Shown here piece after piece: positions 57,292 through 64,000 of a stretch of DNA of 64,000 bases; within the stretch, counting starts at the first letter, position 1; every line of letters starts with the position of its first letter. The DNA comes from Lentzea sp. NBRC 105346 (GTDB lineage Bacteria > Actinomycetota > Actinomycetes > Mycobacteriales > Pseudonocardiaceae), in contig NZ_BSTQ01000004.1 in assembly GCF_030269605.1 (NCBI RefSeq), positions 1-64,000 on the forward strand, read 5' to 3'. A program made the translations under genes and the position numbers. Below the pieces are notes generated by a model that saw only the letters and a program-made list of their open reading frames with translations, was not told where the DNA came from and did no database searches.

Positions 57292-58176
57292 GTGGTGACC
57301 CAGCCTGTTCCCGTGCTGCACCGCCTCATCGCCGTCGTGGACGTCGAAGGCTTCAGCGACCCGGCCCGCACCGAGCTACACCAGGACGCGGTCCGCCGAG
57401 GCCTGTACGAAGCCCTGCAGCTGTCACTGAGCGAGATCGGGATCGACCCCAACGCGTGCACGATCGAGGACCGCGGCGACGGCGCCCTGATCCTCCTGCC
57501 GGTCACCGCCTCCGCCGTGACCGTCGCGGAACAACTCCCCGCCCGCCTGGTGTCGGCGTTGAAACGGCACAACGCGGTGGCGGCCGGCCCCGCCACGATC
57601 CGCCTGCGCGTGGCACTGCACGCCGGCCAGGTGCGCGAGGACCGTCAGGGCTTCGGCGGCACCGCGGTGATCCACACGTTCCGGCTCGTCGACGCGACCG
57701 AGCTCAGAACCACCCTCAGGGAATCGGACGGGGTGCTGGCGCTGATCGTGTCCGACGAGTTCTACCGGGAGGTCGTGGCGAGAGACCCGGCCAGCGAACC
57801 GGAGGTCTACCGCCGCGTCGACATCCAGGTGAAGCACACCCGAGCCCCGGCGTGGCTGCGCACGTTCGACGGCCGACCTAGGAAACAAGAACAGCAGGGC
57901 GACCTCGTCGAACTGGTGGACGCGTTGCTCGCCGTACCGACGCTCAGAAGCGAGGACGGCCGCCGCACGTTGCTCGAACTGCTCCGGCCGGAGATCGCGA
58001 ACGCGGTGCCGTACAACCCGCGGCCGCGGTTGCAGGTGATCGGACTGCTCCGCACCTGTTTGGAATACGAGCGCGGCCTGGAGAACCTGATGGCGACGCT
58101 GCGCGACATCGAGGGAGGTGAATCGCTGCCTATCCGTCGTCTGGGGGAAATCGTGCGTCACTGGTTGAGCGACTGA
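57292..58176 (+). CDS. Nucleotide-cyclase-like protein with effector-associated domain
   Basis: A 294-residue protein. Residues 10-185 look like a class III nucleotidyl cyclase: LIAVVDVEGFSD gives the first metal Asp (D17) and IEDRGDGALIL the second (D63); RLRVALHAGQV and FRLVDATELR follow. The transition-state Asn expected before the last Arg is not seen, so activity is uncertain. Residues 205-290 (LVELVDALLAVPTLRSEDGR onward) resemble an effector-associated domain (EAD2-like), and the same type opens the next protein, so the two may bind each other. Start GTG 57292 or 57295. No membrane segment. Confidence 0.78.
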   Translation: MVTQPVPVLHRLIAVVDVEGFSDPARTELHQDAVRRGLYEALQLSLSEIGIDPNACTIEDRGDGALILLPVTASAVTVAEQLPARLVSALKRHNAVAAGPATIRLRVALHAGQVREDRQGFGGTAVIHTFRLVDATELRTTLRESDGVLALIVSDEFYREVVARDPASEPEVYRRVDIQVKHTRAPAWLRTFDGRPRKQEQQGDLVELVDALLAVPTLRSEDGRRTLLELLRPEIANAVPYNPRPRLQVIGLLRTCLEYERGLENLMATLRDIEGGESLPIRRLGEIVRHWLSD

Positions 58177-58224
58177 GCGACCGTGCGTTTTTCTGTGTGA
58201 TCCGTAGCGAGGCAGGGGGTACGG

Positions 58225-59658
58225 GTGCGTTGGGCCGAGCGACCTCTGTCGGTGGACGAGCTGGAGAGGCTGTGCGACGCCTTTCTCCGGCTGCCCGGCA
58301 TGCGCGATCGGGCCAACCGCGACCTGTACGTCGAGGCGATGGGCGACCTCTCGCTCACCCGGCACGCCGACGCCTACCACGATGTGTGGTCTCTACTCGT
58401 CTCGTGCCTGTCCCAACGGGATGGCGTCACCCGGCTGATGAGCGTCGTGAACGTCTTCCACAAGCACAGCAAGCCGATGAGCGAGCTGGAAGCGCTGATC
58501 GACTTCCTCTTCCCGGACGCGCTGCTCGACCAGACAGAGCGTGAGCAGCTCGAAAGCCTGCTCGGGAACGTCGACCGGCGAACACTCGCGCTCGCCTACC
58601 GGCAGGCCAGCCCGCCGGCGTGGTGGAACGTCGAGTTCGACCGGGGTGATGTGGACGCGGTCGTGCGGCACCTCGAGACGTGCACCTCGGCGGAGGGCGA
58701 GCCGCCGCCGCTGCTGGCCTTCGTGGACTGCGTCGCCCACCAGCTCGACTCGGGCCGGCTCGCCTGTCACCGGTGGCTCGACGCCGTCGGCGCCCGGCTG
58801 GGCATCCCGGACAGTGCCATGGCGCGGCTGTGCACGAGGACGGCCGAGTGGCTGGCGGACGCGGAGGAGCCCTGCTACGTCACGGTCGGGCTGCAGCCGG
58901 ACCTGATCGACCCGAGCCGGTTCCTGTTGTCCGTGTGGTTGCAGCACAACAGGTTCCCGGCCGAACCGTTGCACCGCGACGACGTGTCGCGGACGCTGCC
59001 GGAGATCCCGGTGATCCTGTCGCGACTGTTGCACGACGTCAGCGCGGACAACGTGACGATCGAGTTCGTGCTGCCGCGGTCGCTGCTCGGCCACCCCATC
59101 GACCAGTGGCAGATCGACCAGGACCTCTTCCCACACCGCATCGGCACGCGATATCCGGTCGTGGTGCGCAGCCTGGACCGCATGCGCCGTGGCGACCTGC
59201 ACAGCCACTGGCGGCGCAAGTGGCGCTGGGTCAACCACAACGGACACGACCCCGAGCCCACGGCACTGCACTGGGTGCGGGAATCGGACACACCGGACTC
59301 GCTCTACTCGATGCTGCTGCTCGACAACGTGCCCGTCGCCGTGGCGCTCACCTCGCCACCCGACGACAGCGCACGGCTCGGCCCGGACGTGCTCACCGCC
59401 GCGCTCTACGCCGGGGTGCCGATCGTGTTCTGGTGCCGCAACCGGGAACTGGCGGAGTGCTTCGAACGTGACATGACCGCGAGGCTGACGGATCGCGGGG
59501 TCGCGGAGCTGCCGCAGCAGGTGCTGCGGCTGCGCAGGCAGGTCACCGGCGAAGCCGAGCGACCGCTGCTGGGGGAACACCTGACCCTGCTCTGGGACGA
59601 CGCCGATCGCATCCCGGAGTCGTTCACCCGATCCACGCGGCTACGCGCACCAAGATGA
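58225..59658 (+). CDS. VMAP-type protein (vWA-MoxR-associated)
   Basis: A 477-residue protein. Residues 10-100 (LERLCDAFLRLPGMRDRANR onward) match the effector-associated/VMAP N-terminal helical domain; a middle region (about 125-200) follows; about 210-465 fits the VMAP C-terminal domain: VGLQPDLIDPSRFLLSVWLQ, IEFVLPRSLLGHPIDQWQID, YPVVVRSLDRM and AGVPIVFWCRN. By family it is the adaptor of ternary systems with a MoxR ATPase and a vWA protein, both of which follow here. GTG 58225. The MoxR gene begins 13 bases after its stop. Confidence 0.82.
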   Translation: MRWAERPLSVDELERLCDAFLRLPGMRDRANRDLYVEAMGDLSLTRHADAYHDVWSLLVSCLSQRDGVTRLMSVVNVFHKHSKPMSELEALIDFLFPDALLDQTEREQLESLLGNVDRRTLALAYRQASPPAWWNVEFDRGDVDAVVRHLETCTSAEGEPPPLLAFVDCVAHQLDSGRLACHRWLDAVGARLGIPDSAMARLCTRTAEWLADAEEPCYVTVGLQPDLIDPSRFLLSVWLQHNRFPAEPLHRDDVSRTLPEIPVILSRLLHDVSADNVTIEFVLPRSLLGHPIDQWQIDQDLFPHRIGTRYPVVVRSLDRMRRGDLHSHWRRKWRWVNHNGHDPEPTALHWVRESDTPDSLYSMLLLDNVPVAVALTSPPDDSARLGPDVLTAALYAGVPIVFWCRNRELAECFERDMTARLTDRGVAELPQQVLRLRRQVTGEAERPLLGEHLTLLWDDADRIPESFTRSTRLRAPR

Positions 59659-59671
59659 TTCGAGGCATGGC

Positions 59672-60673
59672 ATGACCGACTGGTTGATCTACCGAGGAAC
59701 CGGCGAGCCGCACGACGGCGTCGACCGTCTCCCCGAGCCACCGCCGTGGCGCCGGTTCGACGGCGGACCGGTCACCGCCACGCCGGACTGGGACGACTCG
59801 GTCGGGGGACGGCCGGGCGTGACGGACCGGGCCCGCGTCTACCGGCCGGTCGCCGAGGTCGTCGAGATCGTGAACGCCGCCCTGTACCTGCGCAGGCCAT
59901 TGCTCGTGACCGGCAAGCCCGGCACCGGCAAGTCCACTCTCGCCTACAGCGTCGCCTACGAGCTCGGCCTCGGCCCGGTGCTGAACTGGCCGATCAGCAG
60001 TCACTCCAAGCTGGACGACGGGCTGTACCGCTACGACCCGATCGGCAGGCTCGAGCAGGCTTCGCTGGAACGCGACGGCAACGCGCCGCCGGACATCGGG
60101 CGCTACCTGCGGCTGGGACCGCTCGGCACGTCGTTCGTGCCGGGCCGCCGGCCGCGGGTGCTGCTGGTCGACGAGTTCGACAAGAGCGACATCGACCTGC
60201 CCAACGACCTGCTCAACGTCTTCGAGGAAGGCGAGTTCGAGATACCCGAGCTGAGCCGGCTGCCCGACGACCAGGCCGAGGTCGAGGTGATGACCGCCGA
60301 TCCACGGCGGACCGCGGTGATCCGGCACGGGCGGGTGCGTTGCGCGGCCTTCCCGTTCGTGGTGATCACGAGCAACGGCGAACGCGAGTTCCCGCCCGCC
60401 TTCCTGCGCCGGTGCATCCGCCTCAACATCCAGCCGCCCGATGCCGAGAAGCTCGCCGAGATCATCGAGGGCCACCTGGGACCTGACGCGCTCGACGGCA
60501 CGCGGCACCTCGTCGAGCAGTTCGTGGAGAAGCGCGACCTCGGAGACCTGGCGACCGACCAGCTGCTCAACGCCATCTACATCGCGACGTCCGGCGTCCG
60601 GCCCGAAGCCGCCACCCGTGAACGCCTCACCGAGCGGTTGTTCCGGCCGCTCGACAGCTCGGGTGGCCCCTGA
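59672..60673 (+). CDS. MoxR-type AAA+ ATPase
   Basis: A 333-residue AAA+ chaperone-like ATPase. Walker A is GKPGTGKST at 81-89, Walker B VLLVDEFDKSD with D167/E168, sensor 1 ITSNGEREFP, and the Arg finger region AFLRRCIRLNI; PPDAEKLAEIIEGHL starts the lid. MoxR proteins remodel or load metal onto vWA partners. ATG 59672; its TGA overlaps the ATG of the vWA gene (TGATG), so both are made together. It is the shared part of the predicted conflict systems. Confidence 0.92.
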   Translation: MTDWLIYRGTGEPHDGVDRLPEPPPWRRFDGGPVTATPDWDDSVGGRPGVTDRARVYRPVAEVVEIVNAALYLRRPLLVTGKPGTGKSTLAYSVAYELGLGPVLNWPISSHSKLDDGLYRYDPIGRLEQASLERDGNAPPDIGRYLRLGPLGTSFVPGRRPRVLLVDEFDKSDIDLPNDLLNVFEEGEFEIPELSRLPDDQAEVEVMTADPRRTAVIRHGRVRCAAFPFVVITSNGEREFPPAFLRRCIRLNIQPPDAEKLAEIIEGHLGPDALDGTRHLVEQFVEKRDLGDLATDQLLNAIYIATSGVRPEAATRERLTERLFRPLDSSGGP

Positions 60674-63600
60674 TGATCGACCGGCTGGTGGCGTGGGCCC
60701 GCGAGGCGGATCCGGACGTCACCGCCGAGGAACTCGCTGACGCCTTGTGGCTCGCCGGTTTCATGAACCGGCTGCCGCGCGCGCCGGTCGAACCGGAGCT
60801 GCCCCCAGCCCTTGAAGGCCGGCCGCCCGCACCGGAACCACCTGAGCCGCAACGGCTTCCGCGCCCGCCGGATCACGCCGGTGAGCACACTCCGTCCACC
60901 GAGGTGGCGTCGTACCGCCTGCCGCCGCCCGGAAAAATGATCGACGGCGAGTTCGGCGTGATCACCCGCAGTCCCGCCATGCCCGCGATCCCGGACGTGC
61001 TGGCGCTGTGCCGCGCGCTGCGGCCGTTGCGCCGCAAGGCGCCGTCGCGCACGGAACGCGATCTCGACGAGGAGCTCACCGCGCGCCGGATCGCGGAGAC
61101 CGGGCTGTGGGTGCCGCGCACCCGTCCGGTCCTGCAGCGCTGGATGGACCTCGCGGTCGTGGTCGACGCGAGCGCGTCGATGGTGGTGTGGGACCGCATG
61201 ATCGCGGAGCTGCACGCGATGCTGCGCCGGCTCGGCGCGTTCCGTGACGTGCGGGTGTGGCGCTTCGACGGCGACGCCGAAGGCGCCTGCGTGCTGCACG
61301 GCACGCTCTCACCAGCGGGAACGGGACACGACCCGCGTGAGTTCGTCGATCCGTCCGGCCGGCGCATGGTGCTGGTCGTGAGCGACTGCGTCGGCGCGGC
61401 GTGGGCCGACGGGACGGTCGCGGCGGCGCTGGAACTCATGGCGCGCGCCGGTCCCGTCGCCATCGCCCAGGTCCTGCCGCAACGGTTGTGGGCGGGCTGC
61501 GGGCAGGAGCTGCAACCGGTGCGCCTGCGCTCCGGCGTGCCGGGCGAGCCGAACGCGCGGTACGCCGTCGAACCGCGCGAGCCGTTCGCGGACCTGTCCG
61601 GCGCCGGGCTGCCGGTACCCGTGTTCGAGCTGGAACCGCGGTGGCTCGCGGCGTGGACGGGCCTGGTCACCGGGACCGGTTCCTGGGACAACCACATGGC
61701 GTTGTTCACCGGGCTGCGCGGCGACCACGAGCCGCTGCCGGAGGCGGCCGGCACCGCGGTGCCGCCCGAGGTCCTGGTCCAGCGGTTCCGTTCCAGCGCG
61801 TCCACCGAGGCCTACCGGCTCGCGGTCTGCCTGGCGGGCGCTCCGCTCTCGTTGCCCGTGATGCGGCTGGTCCAGGGCGCGATGCTGCCCGCGTCGCGGC
61901 CGTCCCACCTGGCCGAGGTGTTCCTCAGCGGCCTGCTGGTGCGTAGCGCCGATGACGACGAGCATGGCGGTCGGTCACCCGACGAGGACCAGTACGACTT
62001 CCGTCCCGGCGTGCGCGGCGAGCTGCTCGCGGACCTTTCCAGCCCGGACGCCCTGCAGGTGCTCGCGAAGGTGTCTGACTTCGTCACCCGCCGCCTCGGG
62101 TCCACATTGGACTTCCGGGCGCTGCTCACCGGGACGGCGCCGGTGCCCGGCCTCTCCGAGCTCGGCCGGCCCTTCGCCGAGGTGGCACAGGAGGTGCTGC
62201 GCAGGCTCGGTGGACGCTACGCCGACGCCGCCGCGCGTCTGGACCGCGTGATCTCGCCCGAGAAACCGAGCGGCCGCAACGGTCGTTCGCAGCCCGCGAT
62301 CATGGGCGGAGTTCCGCCGCGCAACCCGAACTTCACCGGCCGCCGCGAGCTGCTGACCCGGTTGCGGCGGCTGCTGACCTCGAACGGCGCGCGCGTCGCG
62401 TTGCTGCCCAGCGCGTCGCACGGTCCGGGCGGCGTGGGCAAGACCCAGCTCGCGATCGAGTACGTGCACGCGTACGCGGGAGACTACGACCTGATCTGGT
62501 GGATCCGGGCCGATGACGTCACGCAGATCCGCGCGTCGTTCGTCGAGCTCGGCGCCCGGATGGGGCTGCCGCGCACCCGCGACGCCAAACGCGCGGTGGC
62601 CGCCGTGCTCCACGCGCTGCGAGCCGGTACGCCGTACCGGAAGTGGCTGCTGGTCTTCGACAACTTCGATAAGTTCGACGCGCCGGAGCTGCGCAGGCAG
62701 TTCGTGCCCGAGGAAGCCGGCCACATACTGATCACTACGCGCAACCGTTCTTGGTCGATACTTGCCACCTCGGTCGAGGTCGACGTGTTCTCCCGCGCCG
62801 AGAGCGTCGAACTGGTGCGTCGCCGTCGGCCCGACATCACGGCCGACGAGGCCGGTGAGCTCGCCGACCGCCTCGGTGACCTCCCGCTGGCGCTGGAACA
62901 GGCGGCGGCGTCGATCGCCGAGACGACCATGCCGGTCGCGGAGTACCTGAGGCTGCTGGAGCAGCAGTTCGGCACGCAGGAACGCGGACCCGGCGACAAC
63001 TATCCGCCGTCGGTCGCCGCGACCTGGGCGGTCGCGTTTGCGGCGCTGGAGAAGGGCGCGCCCGCCGCGGCTCGGCTGCTCGAACTGCTCGCGTTCTTCG
63101 GGCCCGCGCCGATCTCGTTGCAGCTGTTGCGCGACGGCAGCACGGCGGATCTACCAGAACCCCTGGCGGAGACGTTGCGCAGCGACGTCCGTCTGCACGC
63201 GGCGGCCGAGCAAATCGCCAGGTACGCGCTCGCCCGGCTCGACCTGATGCGCGACCGGATCGAGGTGCACCGGCTCGTGCAGACGGTGGTGCACGGCCGG
63301 CTCCCATCTGGGCAGCACACGCGGTTGCGCGAATGCGTGCACGAGATCCTGGCCGCGGTGAATCCGGGGCATCCGGACGATCGGAGCACGTGGCCGCGGC
63401 ACCGCGAGATCGCCCCGCACGTGGTGCCTGCGGCGATGATCTATGCGAACGGGTCGGCCGTGCGCACGGCCGTGCTGGACCAGCTGCGCTTCCTGTACTC
63501 GACCGGCGACTACGAGGGCAGCCGCGCCCTGAGCAAGCTCGCCGTGATCGCGTGGCAACGCGGGTTCGGGGCCAACGATGAGATCACGCTGGTGGCCACG

Positions 63601-64000
63601 AGGAACTGGGCCAACTCGCTGCGCGCGCTCGGCGAGGTCGAGACGGCGTGGCAGCTCGACCAGGACACCCACGACCGGTTCGCGCGGATCTTCGGGCCCG
63701 ACCACGAACACACTCTGGCCAGCGCGAACAGCGTGGGTGCAGACCTGCGCGCGATGGGCCGGTTCGCCGAGGCGCGGCAGCTCGACGAGGCGAACCTCGC
63801 CCGGCACCGCCGGAAGTGGGGCGACCTGCACCCGTTGACGTTGCGCACCGCCAACAACCTCGCCGTCGACCTGCGTCAGCTCGGCGACCCGATGGCCGCG
63901 TTCGAGCTCGACCAGGGCACCGTGCGCCGGCGCGAGGATCTCGACGGCCCGGACGACCCGGCCACGTTGTGGGTGACCAGCAACCTCATCCGCGACCTGC
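60673..64000 (+). CDS. Giant SAV_2336/vWA-NB-ARC-TPR protein (FxsT-like), cut by window edge
   Basis: At least 1109 residues, open to the end of the window. The N-terminus (ADPDVTAEELADALWLAGF) is that of SAV_2336-type proteins. A vWA-like domain follows: WMDLAVVVDASASM gives the MIDAS residues D165, S167, S169. A helical region (about 380-530) leads to the NB-ARC domain: RNPNFTGRRELLTRLRRLL, Walker A HGPGGVGKT (K590, T591), Walker B-like WLLVFDNFDKFD (D663), GDLPLALEQAAA near 735. From about 920 TPR repeats run to the edge. It would sense a signal through the repeats and act with the MoxR and VMAP proteins. ATG overlaps the MoxR stop. Confidence 0.9.
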   Translation, partial: MIDRLVAWAREADPDVTAEELADALWLAGFMNRLPRAPVEPELPPALEGRPPAPEPPEPQRLPRPPDHAGEHTPSTEVASYRLPPPGKMIDGEFGVITRSPAMPAIPDVLALCRALRPLRRKAPSRTERDLDEELTARRIAETGLWVPRTRPVLQRWMDLAVVVDASASMVVWDRMIAELHAMLRRLGAFRDVRVWRFDGDAEGACVLHGTLSPAGTGHDPREFVDPSGRRMVLVVSDCVGAAWADGTVAAALELMARAGPVAIAQVLPQRLWAGCGQELQPVRLRSGVPGEPNARYAVEPREPFADLSGAGLPVPVFELEPRWLAAWTGLVTGTGSWDNHMALFTGLRGDHEPLPEAAGTAVPPEVLVQRFRSSASTEAYRLAVCLAGAPLSLPVMRLVQGAMLPASRPSHLAEVFLSGLLVRSADDDEHGGRSPDEDQYDFRPGVRGELLADLSSPDALQVLAKVSDFVTRRLGSTLDFRALLTGTAPVPGLSELGRPFAEVAQEVLRRLGGRYADAAARLDRVISPEKPSGRNGRSQPAIMGGVPPRNPNFTGRRELLTRLRRLLTSNGARVALLPSASHGPGGVGKTQLAIEYVHAYAGDYDLIWWIRADDVTQIRASFVELGARMGLPRTRDAKRAVAAVLHALRAGTPYRKWLLVFDNFDKFDAPELRRQFVPEEAGHILITTRNRSWSILATSVEVDVFSRAESVELVRRRRPDITADEAGELADRLGDLPLALEQAAASIAETTMPVAEYLRLLEQQFGTQERGPGDNYPPSVAATWAVAFAALEKGAPAAARLLELLAFFGPAPISLQLLRDGSTADLPEPLAETLRSDVRLHAAAEQIARYALARLDLMRDRIEVHRLVQTVVHGRLPSGQHTRLRECVHEILAAVNPGHPDDRSTWPRHREIAPHVVPAAMIYANGSAVRTAVLDQLRFLYSTGDYEGSRALSKLAVIAWQRGFGANDEITLVATRNWANSLRALGEVETAWQLDQDTHDRFARIFGPDHEHTLASANSVGADLRAMGRFAEARQLDEANLARHRRKWGDLHPLTLRTANNLAVDLRQLGDPMAAFELDQGTVRRREDLDGPDDPATLWVTSNLIRDL

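Overview
The window is high-GC DNA from an actinomycete. I place it in the Pseudonocardiales, closest in style to Lentzea, Saccharothrix or Actinosynnema. The grounds are the G/C-rich third codon positions, frequent GTG/TTG starts, a WhiB protein, the SigR/RsrA pair, the 24-residue ribosomal protein bL37, Ni-superoxide dismutase with its maturation protease, and a gene order recalling the Mycobacterium tuberculosis Rv3219-Rv3240 block. The genus is an inference.

Positions 1-23500 are mostly conserved core: secA, an Rv3235-like protein, a TrmH-type methyltransferase, a WS/DGAT-like acyltransferase, pruA, two DUF3558 lipoproteins, rsgA, aroA, an SRAP protein, a secreted GH29-type enzyme, ybaK, then sigR-rsrA, bL37, a biotinyl-carrier protein, the sensor kinase pdtaS, a possible small RNA, whiB1 and a lipid kinase. 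SigR has a matching GGGAAT-N18-GTT promoter. pdtaS seems to start at CTG.

Positions 23500-37600 are more accessory: a secreted trypsin-like protease, a PF04672-type methyltransferase followed by a membrane-anchored NB-ARC/TPR protein, a GH28-type enzyme with a LacI-like operator, and small metabolic genes. Here lies an unlisted 32-codon gene (31100-31198) that looks like a class III lanthipeptide precursor with one SxxSxxxC core and no synthetase in the window. sodN, sodX, an RmlC-like epimerase, malic enzyme and a PAS-GGDEF-EAL protein follow.

Positions 37600-56830 are metabolic: a spermidine-synthase-like protein, an OpuC-type osmoprotectant ABC operon, an IclR regulator, an ECF sigma factor with a membrane partner, and a histidine utilisation operon (hutH, hutU, an M20 amidohydrolase probably replacing HutG, a lipoprotein, hutF, hutI). 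Then come two UTRA-domain regulators and a small b-type/Rieske redox module.

Positions 56831-64000 hold the most striking system. Six tandem ~62-bp repeats, five carrying the perfect palindrome GTTAGA-N3-TCTAAC, lie directly before a four-gene cassette: a cyclase-like protein with an effector-associated domain, a VMAP-type protein, a MoxR AAA+ ATPase, and a giant SAV_2336/vWA/NB-ARC/TPR protein cut by the window edge. This matches the predicted vWA-MoxR-VMAP conflict/signalling systems of multicellular bacteria. Two near-identical palindromes (8316-8369 and 37573-37627) form a dispersed element family at convergent gene ends. I saw no tRNA, rRNA, insertion sequence or CRISPR array.
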